Of a DNA stretch of 64,000 nt, positions 52,325-61,175 are shown one piece after another (positions within the stretch are counted from its first letter, which is position 1; every line of letters begins with the position of its first letter). The DNA is taken from assembly GCA_021816455.1 (NCBI GenBank), contig JAKAXU010000003.1, forward strand, positions 62,001-126,000, written 5' to 3'. The stretch comes from Acidobacteriota bacterium. Lineage in GTDB: Bacteria > Acidobacteriota > Terriglobia > Terriglobales > Acidobacteriaceae. The notes beneath the pieces were generated by a model, which ran no database searches, was not told the DNA's origin, and saw only the letters and a list, made by a program, of their open reading frames with translations. The translations under genes and the position numbers were made by a program.

Positions 52325-52839
52325 ACGAAGCGGGCAATGGAAAGAAGGCGATGGTGGAGCAGTCCGGTGGGCGGCAACTGGCGCGAGAGAAGCGCGACAG
52401 GAATGAAGTATTGACCGAGGTCTGCTCGGTACGGTTGGGCGAGACGCTCTACGGGATTCCGATTACGCACATTCTGGAGATTGTGGGAGGCGCGCGGCCG
52501 GAGCGGGTTCCGCTGGCTCCGGAATTTGTAGGCGGTCTGGTGCATTATCGCGGCGATGTGCTCACGACGGTGACGGTGCGGCGGCTACTGGAGATGGAAG
52601 AGCAGGAAGCGGCGCAGGACATCCTGGTGCTGGAGGGTGCGCACGGGTATTTTGGGTTGCTGGTGGACGCTGTGGGAGAGGTTCTTACGGTTTCGTCGAA
52701 GGACTATGAGGCAAATCCCTCGATTCTGGAGGATCGCAGGCGGGTGATATTGGCCGGAGCGTACAAGCTGGATGGCCAACTGCTGGTGATGTTGGATCCG
52801 GAACATCTGGACCCGATACGGCTGGGCACTGCGGCATGA
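52321..52839 (+). CDS. cheW: chemotaxis coupling protein CheW
   Basis: CheW couples receptors to CheA. A single CheW domain: EVCSVRLGETLYGIPITHILEIVGGARPERVPLAPEFVGGLVHYRGDVLTTVTVRRLLEM, ending with ILAGAYKLDGQLLVMLDPEHL. The first 30 residues are extra and charged. The ATG at 52321 overlaps the cheA stop (ATGA), with GGGGGAA upstream; an upstream frame from 52282 lies within cheA. Length 172 residues. Confidence 0.92.
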   Translation: MNEAGNGKKAMVEQSGGRQLAREKRDRNEVLTEVCSVRLGETLYGIPITHILEIVGGARPERVPLAPEFVGGLVHYRGDVLTTVTVRRLLEMEEQEAAQDILVLEGAHGYFGLLVDAVGEVLTVSSKDYEANPSILEDRRRVILAGAYKLDGQLLVMLDPEHLDPIRLGTAA

Positions 52840-52864
52840 ACCGGCGGAGTAAGAAGGAGCGAGC

Positions 52865-53233
52865 ATGCGTGCGTTGATTGTGGATGATTCACGGTTTGTG
52901 CGGGACTTTCTGCGCGGGTTGCTGGAAGAGCGCGGCGTGGAGTGCGTGGAGGCTGTTGACGGCAAGGCCGGTCTGGACCGCTTGCACGAAGACGCGTCGT
53001 TCGATCTGGCGCTGGTTGACTGGAATATGCCGGTGATGGATGGCTTTGAGATGCTGCGGCATCTGCGGGCCGAGGGCCACCGGGAGATGAAGGTGATGAT
53101 GGTGACGACGGAGGCGGAGAACGAGTTCATCACACGCGCGCTGGACGCGGGGGCGGACGAGTATCTGATGAAGCCGTTTGATGGGGAAGCTTTGGGCGAG
53201 AAACTGGCCATACTCGGTCTGGCGGAGGCTTAG
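52865..53233 (+). CDS. cheY: CheY-like response regulator of the che operon
   Basis: A stand-alone receiver of 122 residues. Acidic pair D7-D8 (LIVDDS), phospho-acceptor D52 (LVDWNMPVMDG), TT in MVTTEAE and the lysine in LMKPFDGEAL are intact. W53 after the acceptor aspartate and the WNMP motif are features of CheY proteins. It differs from the flagellar-cluster CheY at 25094 in sequence, so two CheYs exist. ATG at 52865 has AAGGAGCGAGC upstream; it ends four bases before cheB. Confidence 0.93.
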   Translation: MRALIVDDSRFVRDFLRGLLEERGVECVEAVDGKAGLDRLHEDASFDLALVDWNMPVMDGFEMLRHLRAEGHREMKVMMVTTEAENEFITRALDAGADEYLMKPFDGEALGEKLAILGLAEA

Positions 53234-53236
53234 ACG

Positions 53237-54403
53237 ATGGCCAAAGCCGACGGTACGATCCGAATCCTGATTGTGGACGATTCGGCGGTGATGCGAAGCC
53301 TTCTGCGCGCTGTGGTGATGACAGACGCTCGGATGGAGGTGGCGGGCACGGCGATCCATGGCGAAGCGGGGCTGCGGGCGATGGAGTTGCTGAAGCCGGA
53401 CCTGGTGCTGCTGGACGTTGAGATGCCGGTGATGGATGGGCTGAGCACGCTGCGGGCAATGCGCGAGCGCGGGCTGCGCGTCCCGGTGATCATGTGCAGC
53501 ACGCTGACCCAGCGCGGTGCGCAGGTGACGATCGAGGCGCTGGCAACAGGCGCGGCTGATTATGTGGCAAAGCCCTCGGGGCAGCCATCGCGCGAGGCCG
53601 CAGTCGAGTTGCTGGCGCACGATCTGGTTCCGAAGATACTGGCGCTGGCGATGCAACGTACGACTCCGACAAGCATTCCGCGGGCGATGACAAACGTGTT
53701 GCCACGGATGACACATGCGCAGTTTGCCGTGGGCATGCAGGAATCGGGCGCATCGGGCGAGTCGCGGATTTCGCCGCGCGTGGTGGTGATGGGGGTTTCG
53801 ACGGGCGGTCCGGCGGCGCTGGATGTGGTGCTGCCTGCGTTGCCACAGGATTTTCCACTTCCTGTATTGGTGGTGCAGCATATGCCGGAACTGTTTACAA
53901 AGCTGCTGGCGGAGCGGCTGGACGGACGTTGTGCGCTGCGGGTCTGCGAAGCGGAAGACGGAATGGCGGTGGAAACCGGGTGGGTCTATGTTGCAAAAGG
54001 AAACTGGCACATGGAGGTACGCGGCGAAGGGCTGCGCGGTCACGCAATGCTGCGCCTGACACAAGCAGCAGTGGAAAATCATTGCAGGCCGGCGGTGGAT
54101 GTCCTGTTTCGGACGGCAGTTGTGAGCTATGGAGGAGCAGTGCTGGGAGTGGTGCTGACAGGGATGGGTGCCGACGGTCTGGCCGGGTGTCGGGAAATTC
54201 GCGCGCGGGGAGGCGCGGTGATTGTGCAGGATCAGGCGACGAGCGCGGTGTGGGGAATGCCGGGAGCGGTGGCGCAGGCAGGTCTGGCGCAGAGGATCCT
54301 GCCATTGAGCGCGATTGCCAGTGAGATAGCGCATCGGTTGCAACGGCAGGTGGGCGAAGAACAGTGGAACGAGGCTCTACGTCCGCAGAGGGTGGTGGTC
54401 TGA
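53237..54403 (+). CDS. cheB: chemotaxis response regulator protein-glutamate methylesterase CheB
   Basis: CheB removes methyl groups from chemoreceptors when phosphorylated. The receiver domain has acceptor D60 (LLDVEMPVMDG) and STLTQRGA. The C-terminal methylesterase has the catalytic triad S188 (MGVSTGGPAAL), H215 (VVQHMPE) and D313 (LTGMGADG). The linker between domains is about 40 residues. ATG 53237 follows the cheY stop by three bases, so cheY, cheB and cheR are tightly coupled. No receptor gene is in the operon. Confidence 0.96.
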   Translation: MAKADGTIRILIVDDSAVMRSLLRAVVMTDARMEVAGTAIHGEAGLRAMELLKPDLVLLDVEMPVMDGLSTLRAMRERGLRVPVIMCSTLTQRGAQVTIEALATGAADYVAKPSGQPSREAAVELLAHDLVPKILALAMQRTTPTSIPRAMTNVLPRMTHAQFAVGMQESGASGESRISPRVVVMGVSTGGPAALDVVLPALPQDFPLPVLVVQHMPELFTKLLAERLDGRCALRVCEAEDGMAVETGWVYVAKGNWHMEVRGEGLRGHAMLRLTQAAVENHCRPAVDVLFRTAVVSYGGAVLGVVLTGMGADGLAGCREIRARGGAVIVQDQATSAVWGMPGAVAQAGLAQRILPLSAIASEIAHRLQRQVGEEQWNEALRPQRVVV

Positions 54404-54406
54404 ACG

Positions 54407-55279
54407 ATGGCGACTGAGGCGATGGCTGGTGTGGCTGGTTGCGGAGGGGCAGCGAAGCGCACGGAGACGACCTCGGCGGATTATGCGTATCTGCGGCAAC
54501 TGGTGATGGAGCAGTCGTATAACGTGCTGGAGGCTTCGCGGGATTATCTGTTTGAGGCGCGACTGGGGCAGGTGCTGCGGGCGCATGGGTTATCGAATAT
54601 CGAGGAGCTGGTGCAACTGCTGCGATTGCGGCGTAGCGCGCAACTGGAGCGTGCAGTGGCCGAAGCGATGACGATCAACGAGACGAGCTTTTTTCGCGAT
54701 GGAAAGCCATTTGAGCTGCTGCGGTCGGAGCTACTGCCGAAGCTGATCAAGGCGCGCAAACAGACGCGAAAGCTGCGTTTCTGGAGTGCTGCATCGTCAA
54801 CCGGACAGGAGGCCTACAGCCTGGCGATGCTGATCCGCGAGCATTTTCCAGCGCTTGGGGCGTGGGATGTTTCGATCGAAGGAACCGACCTGAGCACGGA
54901 GATGGTAGAGCGGGCGCAAAGCGGGCGGTATCAGCGGATTGAGATCAATCGGGGGCTGCCTGCGCGACACATTGTGACGTACTTCGACCACGCTGGCGGG
55001 GGCTGGACGGTGAAGCCGGAGGTTCGGCGGCTTTGCCGATTTCAGCAGGTGAACCTCTGCGGGGAGACGCTGCCGTTTACGGAGCAGTTCGATGTGATTC
55101 TGCTGCGGAATGTGATGCTGTACTTCAACCAGGAGACAAGAAAGCGTTTGTTGGCGCAGGTGCACAGGCTGCTGGCGGAGGATGGAGTATTGCTGCTCGG
55201 TTCAAGCGAGCAGCCTGCGGACTTGTCGCTATGGAAATCGGTGCTAGCTCGCGGGACCACCTACTACATACCGAAATAG
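54407..55279 (+). CDS. cheR: chemotaxis protein-glutamate O-methyltransferase CheR
   Basis: CheR methylates receptor glutamates with S-adenosylmethionine. Recognised by the N-terminal helical domain (DYAYLRQLVMEQSYNVLEASRDYLFEARL), TINETSFFRDGKPFELL, the SAM motif FWSAASSTGQEAYSLAML, and RNVMLYFNQETRKRLLAQVHRLLAEDGVLLLGSSE. The last 80 residues match the family end. Length 290. It is the last gene of the che operon; the long helicase gene follows after about 130 bases. Confidence 0.95.
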   Translation: MATEAMAGVAGCGGAAKRTETTSADYAYLRQLVMEQSYNVLEASRDYLFEARLGQVLRAHGLSNIEELVQLLRLRRSAQLERAVAEAMTINETSFFRDGKPFELLRSELLPKLIKARKQTRKLRFWSAASSTGQEAYSLAMLIREHFPALGAWDVSIEGTDLSTEMVERAQSGRYQRIEINRGLPARHIVTYFDHAGGGWTVKPEVRRLCRFQQVNLCGETLPFTEQFDVILLRNVMLYFNQETRKRLLAQVHRLLAEDGVLLLGSSEQPADLSLWKSVLARGTTYYIPK

Positions 55280-55411
55280 GGGTGAAGACGAGCCGCACTG
55301 GATGAAATGATGGCGCGGCGCAGAGCAAGACGGCACGGGTCCGGACGCCATGAAAGCGAATTGCACGTGCCTTCGAATGAAACAGGCTCTACGCGTCTAT
55401 GCTGGTATGCA

Positions 55412-58400
55412 ATGCCGCGTCGGAGACCAGAATCGAAAGACAATCCTGCAGCGAACAACCGGGGTGCGCAACCGACTGAGGAGACAGGGGTTCCGGAAGG
55501 TGCATCACTCGCGTATTTTCATCCGGTGACGGTGGCGTGGTTTCGGGCCGTCTTCGAGGCGCCGACGCAGCCGCAGAAGATGGGCTGGCCGACGATTGCG
55601 CGCGGAGAAAGCACGCTGATCCTGGCGCCGACAGGGACGGGTAAGACGCTGACGGCGTTTTTGTGGTGCCTGGATAGGCTGATGCTGCAGGAAACGCAGC
55701 AGGAGACGAAGTCTGCAACCGGGTGCCGGGTGGTGTATGTGTCGCCGCTGAAGGCGCTGGCGGTGGACGTAGAGCGGAATCTGCGATCGCCGCTCTCAGG
55801 CATGGAGGTGATGGCGCGGCAGATGGGAGTAGCGGTGCGCGTTCCGGAGATCGCCATCCGCACGGGAGACACTTCGCAGAAGGAAAGGGCGCGGTTTCGG
55901 CGGCATCCGGCGGAGATTTTGATAACGACGCCGGAGTCGTTGTACCTGCTGCTGACCTCGCAGTCCGCGGAGGCGCTGCGCACGGTGGACACGGTAATTG
56001 TCGATGAGATTCACGCGCTTGCCCCGACCAAGCGCGGGGCGCATCTGGCGCTGAGTCTGGAAAGGCTGGAGGCGCTGACGAAGCGACGCTTGCAGCGGAT
56101 CGGATTGAGCGCGACCCAAAGGCCACTGGAGGAGGTTGCGCGGTATCTGGGCGGAGCAGACGGGGATGAGTCTGAAGGTGCTCCGCAATGGCGGTCTGTA
56201 ACGGTAATTAATGCTAGCGCTCCTAAGCAGTTGCGGTTGAGAGTGGAAGTTCCAGTTGAAGATATGGCGCGGCTGGGTGAGATGGAGGCTGTGTCGAGTG
56301 GAGCCGCTTCGCAGGCGCCCAGGCGGGTGTCGATCTGGAATGCGATTCATCCGCGGCTGCTGGAACTAATTCGCGAACGGACCTCAACCATTGTGTTTGT
56401 AAACAGCAGGCAGGTGGCGGAGCGTCTGGCGTCGGCGCTGAATGAGCTGGCGGGTGAATCGCTGGTGCGCGCGCACCATGGGTCATTGGCGGCCGAGCAG
56501 CGGTCGGTGATCGAGGAGCAGCTGAAGGCGGGCCAACTGAAGGGGTTGTGCGCGACCTCGACGCTGGAGTTGGGCATCGACATGGGTGCGGTGGACCTGG
56601 TGGTGCAGATTGAGTCGCCGCCGTCGGTGGCAAGCGGGATGCAGCGGATCGGGCGCGCCGGGCACAGCGTAGGCGCGGTGAGCGAAGGGGTGCTGTTTCC
56701 AAAGTTTCGTGCGGACCTGATCGCCTGCGCAGCGATAACGCGGGCAATGCGCGAGGGACGGATTGAGGCAACGCGGTATCCCAGGAATCCGCTGGACGTG
56801 CTTGCACAGCAAATCGTGGCGATGGTGGCGCGGCCGCCTCATGGACTGGAAGCAAGACTGGATGCGGAATCTGAGGCCAGATCCTACGAAATATCGGAGA
56901 TCGCGGAGCGCGAAAACGGCGAGAGCGAAGCGACGGCTGAGCGCGGGATGCTCGTCGAAGATATCTTCCGAATCGTGCGCGGAGCGGCTCCGTTTGCGGA
57001 TCTGACACGGGGCGCATTCGAGGGGGTACTGGATTTGCTTGCGGGACGGTATCCGTCGGATGAGTTTGCCGAACTGCGGGCGCGAGTGACGTGGGATCGA
57101 AATCGGAATCTGGTGACGCCGCGGCAGGGTGCAGCCCGGCTAGCGATTCTGAATGCCGGAACGATTCCGGATCGTGGACTGTATGGAGTTTTTCTGGCTG
57201 GTGCCGAAGGCAAGGCGCATCGGGTGGGCGAACTGGATGAGGAGATGGTCTTTGAAAGCCGTGAAGGGGAGACATTTCTGTTGGGTGCCAGCTCGTGGCG
57301 AATCGAGGAGATTACGCATGATCGGGTGATGGTCTCTCCTGCGCCGGGCGAGCCGGGTAAGATGCCGTTCTGGAAAGGGGATGGTCCGGGACGGCCGCTG
57401 GAGTTTGGGCAGGCGATGGGCGCGATGGTGCGCGAGCTGTTGGCGGCACCGAAGGCTGCGGCGCTGACGCAGCTGGTAAACGAGCATGAACTGGAGCAGG
57501 TGGCGGCGGAGAATCTGTTGCAGTTTCTGGAGGATCAGCGAGGGGCGACGGGGGTGGTGCCGGACGACCGCACGATCCTGATCGAGCGGTGCCGGGATGA
57601 GCTAGGCGACTGGAGGGTGTGTGTACTGACGCCCTTCGGAAGTCGGATTCATACGCCGTGGGCCATGGCGGCGATGGGTAAGATTCGCGCGGCTGGCGGA
57701 CCGGACGTGGAGGCGCTGTGGGGCGATGACGGATTTGTGCTGCGTTTTCCGGATATGGACGAGCCGCCGAGCGAGGAGTGGGTGATGGTGGCGCCGGGCG
57801 AGGCGAACGAGTTGGTGCTGCGGCAACTGGGCGCGACGGCGCTCTTCGCGGGACGATTTCGTGAGGCGGCAGCGCGGGCGTTGCTATTGCCCAGGCGCCG
57901 GGCGGACGGGCGGACACCGCTCTGGCAGCAAAGAAAACGGGCCTATGACCTGCTGAGCGTGGCGTCCAGATATCCGGCGTTTCCCATGCTGCTGGAGGCG
58001 TATCGGGAGTGTATGCGCGATGTCTTCGACATGCCGGCGCTGGTGGAGACGCTGGGACGGATCGAACAGCGGGAGATTCGCGTACAGGTGGTGAATACAC
58101 AGAAGCCATCGCCCTTTGCCGCCTCGGTGCTGTTCAGCTATGTGGCGAATTTCCTCTATGACGGGGATGCTCCGCTGGCGGAGCGTCGGGCGCAGGCGCT
58201 GACGGTGGATCAGGAGCAGTTGCGGGAGCTGATGGGCGGCGGTGATCTGCGTGAGCTGCTGGATATCGATGCGATTGAGGAAGTGGAGGCACAGCAGCAG
58301 GCGCTGGTGGCACCATTTCGCGCGCGAAATGCGGATGGGATTCATGATTTGCTGCTGCGGGTGGGGGATTTGAGCCGCGAAGAAGTGGCACTTCGTGTGG

Positions 58401-60235
58401 AGTATGGGGAGTGGGAGCGCGATGTGGAGCGGCTGATACGGATGCGGCGAGTGCTCGAGATACGCATTGCGGGCGAGAAACGGCTGATTGCCGTCGAGGA
58501 TGCTTCGCGATACAGGGATGGGTTGGGGATTCCGCTGCCACTTGGAGTGCCGAAAGCGCTGCTGGAGCCGGTGGGTGAGCCGGTACTGGAGCTGGTGAGG
58601 CGATTCGCGCGGACGCATGGACCGTTTGTGATGGAGGCGGTGACGCGTCGACTGGGGCTGGACCGGATGAGCGCGGAACGAGCACTGCGGCAGCTCTGCG
58701 CCGAGAATCGGGTGATCGAAGGGGGATTTCTGCCGGGCGGGGTGCATCGGGAGTGGTGCGATGCGGAGATGCTGCGGCTGATTCGACGGAAGTCGCTGGC
58801 ACGGTTGCGCCGGGAAGTGGAGCCAGTGGAGCAGCGAACGCTGGCGCGATTTGCCACGCACTGGCAGGGGCTGATCACGCCGCGGCGCGGGATGGATGCG
58901 CTGCTGGATGCAATTGAAGGGCTACAGGGAGCGCCACTGGTGGCTTCGCTGCTGGAGACGAGGATTTTGCCTGGGCGGGTGGCGGATTACGCTCCGGCAG
59001 ATTTGGACCGGCTGATCGCTGCAGGCGAGGTGACGTGGGCGGGATGGGAGCCGCTGGGCGAGCGGGATGGCCGTGTGCGACTCTTTCTGGCCGACCACAT
59101 GGAGGAGTTGACGGCGCTGGACAACGCTGCCGGAGAAGTGACCGAAGCCGGGCAGCGAATGATGGAGGTGCTGCGCGAGCGCGGAGCGATTTTCTTTCAC
59201 GAGCTGCATGAAGCGATGGGTGGAGGATATCCGGGCGAGACCGTGGATGGGCTATGGTCGCTGGTTTGGCGCGGGTGGGTGACGAACGACTCGCTCGATC
59301 CGTTGCGGTCGTATGTGGCGCGGCAGGAGACGCGAGGCTCCGGGCAGCGCCGTGCTCTGCATGCGCGACAAGGAAGCGCGGGGTATCGGTCACGGCGCGC
59401 GGCTCCGGCGACAGCGACGGGAAGGTGGTCGCTGATGCCCAGGCTGCGCGCAGGAGCGGCGGCTAGGACGAGCGAGGCTACGACGGCAGCGTTGCATGCG
59501 ACGGCGCGGCAATTGCTGCGTCGGTATGGGGTGCTGGTGCGCGAGCAGGTGGCAGCGGAAAATCTGCCTGGAGGCTTCAGCGCGGTGTATCCGGTGCTGA
59601 AAGCAATGGAAGAAAGAGGATTGGTGCGGAGGGGATATTTTGTAGCCGGGTTGGGAGCGACGCAGTTTGCGCTGCCAGCTGCGGTGGATCTGCTGCGGTC
59701 GTTGCGGACAGCAGGCGAAGCAGCAGTCGTGGATGCGGAAAAACCGGAGTTTGTTCTGCTGGCGGCGACGGACCCTGCGAATCCGTATGGAAGCGCGGTG
59801 AAGTGGCCGGAGATGCCACGCGAGGCGGAGAAGACGGAGTTTGCGCCGAGGACGCTGACTCGGGCCGGATATGCGCAGGTAGTACTGTGCCGGGGATGGC
59901 TGGCGGCGTGGTTGCGACGGGGGAATCCGCACATGGTGGTGTTTCTGCCGGATGCGGAGCCGGAACGATCGATGATGGCGCGGGGACTGGCGCGGTTTCT
60001 GGCTTGCGAAGGGCAGTCTCGGCTGGATAGTGCGGATCGGCACGGAAGCGGGTGGCTGATTTCGACTGTGAATGGGGTGCCGGTTGGCGAGCACCCGATG
60101 GCGCATGCGCTGGCAGAGGCGGGATTTGTGCCAGGTTCGCTGGGGATGCATTTGCGGCGCGGTGAGCATGGCGGACTGAGAGTGTCTCCGGAGGAAGCGG
60201 CAGGAAATCGAGCGACACGGGCGCGGTCTAAGTAG
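55412..60235 (+). CDS. lhr: Lhr-type large ATP-dependent 3'-5' DNA helicase
   Basis: Lhr is a superfamily 2 helicase that tracks on single-stranded DNA and is tied to DNA repair. The Q/I region (FEAPTQPQKMGWP, APTGTGKT at about 72-79), DEIH motif II (about 197-200), SATQRPL motif III, then QRIGRAGHS for motif VI in the second RecA domain are in order. A winged helix and the long Lhr core and C-terminal domain follow. The product has about 1607 residues, the size of long Lhr. I prefer ATG 55412 (MPRRRPESKD); a longer frame from ATG 55307 adds 35 residues with no resemblance and weak ribosome site, but cannot be excluded. Confidence 0.92.
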   Translation: MPRRRPESKDNPAANNRGAQPTEETGVPEGASLAYFHPVTVAWFRAVFEAPTQPQKMGWPTIARGESTLILAPTGTGKTLTAFLWCLDRLMLQETQQETKSATGCRVVYVSPLKALAVDVERNLRSPLSGMEVMARQMGVAVRVPEIAIRTGDTSQKERARFRRHPAEILITTPESLYLLLTSQSAEALRTVDTVIVDEIHALAPTKRGAHLALSLERLEALTKRRLQRIGLSATQRPLEEVARYLGGADGDESEGAPQWRSVTVINASAPKQLRLRVEVPVEDMARLGEMEAVSSGAASQAPRRVSIWNAIHPRLLELIRERTSTIVFVNSRQVAERLASALNELAGESLVRAHHGSLAAEQRSVIEEQLKAGQLKGLCATSTLELGIDMGAVDLVVQIESPPSVASGMQRIGRAGHSVGAVSEGVLFPKFRADLIACAAITRAMREGRIEATRYPRNPLDVLAQQIVAMVARPPHGLEARLDAESEARSYEISEIAERENGESEATAERGMLVEDIFRIVRGAAPFADLTRGAFEGVLDLLAGRYPSDEFAELRARVTWDRNRNLVTPRQGAARLAILNAGTIPDRGLYGVFLAGAEGKAHRVGELDEEMVFESREGETFLLGASSWRIEEITHDRVMVSPAPGEPGKMPFWKGDGPGRPLEFGQAMGAMVRELLAAPKAAALTQLVNEHELEQVAAENLLQFLEDQRGATGVVPDDRTILIERCRDELGDWRVCVLTPFGSRIHTPWAMAAMGKIRAAGGPDVEALWGDDGFVLRFPDMDEPPSEEWVMVAPGEANELVLRQLGATALFAGRFREAAARALLLPRRRADGRTPLWQQRKRAYDLLSVASRYPAFPMLLEAYRECMRDVFDMPALVETLGRIEQREIRVQVVNTQKPSPFAASVLFSYVANFLYDGDAPLAERRAQALTVDQEQLRELMGGGDLRELLDIDAIEEVEAQQQALVAPFRARNADGIHDLLLRVGDLSREEVALRVEYGEWERDVERLIRMRRVLEIRIAGEKRLIAVEDASRYRDGLGIPLPLGVPKALLEPVGEPVLELVRRFARTHGPFVMEAVTRRLGLDRMSAERALRQLCAENRVIEGGFLPGGVHREWCDAEMLRLIRRKSLARLRREVEPVEQRTLARFATHWQGLITPRRGMDALLDAIEGLQGAPLVASLLETRILPGRVADYAPADLDRLIAAGEVTWAGWEPLGERDGRVRLFLADHMEELTALDNAAGEVTEAGQRMMEVLRERGAIFFHELHEAMGGGYPGETVDGLWSLVWRGWVTNDSLDPLRSYVARQETRGSGQRRALHARQGSAGYRSRRAAPATATGRWSLMPRLRAGAAARTSEATTAALHATARQLLRRYGVLVREQVAAENLPGGFSAVYPVLKAMEERGLVRRGYFVAGLGATQFALPAAVDLLRSLRTAGEAAVVDAEKPEFVLLAATDPANPYGSAVKWPEMPREAEKTEFAPRTLTRAGYAQVVLCRGWLAAWLRRGNPHMVVFLPDAEPERSMMARGLARFLACEGQSRLDSADRHGSGWLISTVNGVPVGEHPMAHALAEAGFVPGSLGMHLRRGEHGGLRVSPEEAAGNRATRARSK

Positions 60236-60295
60236 GTCCAGGTCGGTGCCGGCTGGACTGGATGAGTCGTTGCGTGGCAACCGGAGGGAGTGAGG

Positions 60296-61162
60296 ATGCC
60301 GGAGGGAGATACGATCTATCAGACGGCGCGTGCGCTGGGACGGGCGCTGAGCGGACGACGGGTGCTGGGCTTCGCGAGCAGGATGGCGGAGGTGGCTCGG
60401 GCAGACGACGAGCGGGCATTCGCGGGCGAGTGTGTGGTGCGGGTGGAATCACGCGGTAAGTGGCTGCTGATGGTCCTTGCGCCTGCAGGCGAGGATGATG
60501 AGACGAGGCAGCGGATTCTGGCGACGCACATGCTGATGAGCGGGAGCTGGCACGTCTATCGACGGGGCGAAGCATGGCAAAAGCCGCGAGATCAGGCGCG
60601 GATCGTGGTGGAGACGGATGAGTACGAAGCGGCTGGATTTCGGGTGCCGATTGCAAAGGTCTATACATGGGTGCAACTGAGGCGGGAGCGAAAGATTCCG
60701 CGCGTAGAAGAAGACCTGCTGCGGGCGGAGTTTGATGCGGAGGCAGCGGTGAAGCGGCTGCTGGCGTGCGACAGGAAGAGTGTTGGCGAAGCGATGATGA
60801 ATCAGCGCGTGATGGCAGGAGTGGGAAATATCTTCAAAAGCGAGGTCTGTTTTGCCGAGCGCGTGAGTCCGTTTGCGAAGGTGAATCGGCTGACCGAGCC
60901 ACAGGCGCGGGGGCTGGTGAAGCGGTCACGTCTGCTGCTGGAGGCCAATGTGCTGGAGGATTCCGGTGATCGCATTGTGACCTATCGCGGACGCAAGCGG
61001 AGGACGACGCGAAGCGCTGATCCGGGAGCGAGCCTTTGGGTGTATGGGCGGCGCGGCGAGCCTTGCCGACGATGCGGGATGGCGATTGAACGCGAGTTGC
61101 AGGGGGATGGGGCGCGAGTGACGTACTGGTGCCCGGTATGTCAGCCTCAGCCTGAGGACTGA
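60296..61162 (+). CDS. endonuclease VIII-type (Fpg/Nei family) DNA glycosylase
   Basis: A base excision repair glycosylase/AP lyase. The catalytic proline is residue 2 in MPEGDTIYQTAR with E3, the Nei-type start rather than PELPEV of Fpg. The helix-two-turn-helix reads MMNQRVMAGVGNIFKSEV, and the C-terminal zinc finger is C4 type (CRRCGMAI, CPVCQP). Start ATG 60296 with GGAGGGAGTGAGG directly upstream decides it over a start six bases earlier. Length 288. It is 60 bases after lhr on the same strand, an arrangement also known for lhr and nei genes in actinobacteria, which supports a shared repair role. I avoid naming it nei or mutM exactly. Confidence 0.93.
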   Translation: MPEGDTIYQTARALGRALSGRRVLGFASRMAEVARADDERAFAGECVVRVESRGKWLLMVLAPAGEDDETRQRILATHMLMSGSWHVYRRGEAWQKPRDQARIVVETDEYEAAGFRVPIAKVYTWVQLRRERKIPRVEEDLLRAEFDAEAAVKRLLACDRKSVGEAMMNQRVMAGVGNIFKSEVCFAERVSPFAKVNRLTEPQARGLVKRSRLLLEANVLEDSGDRIVTYRGRKRRTTRSADPGASLWVYGRRGEPCRRCGMAIERELQGDGARVTYWCPVCQPQPED

Positions 61163-61175
61163 AGCGGTTATCGCG

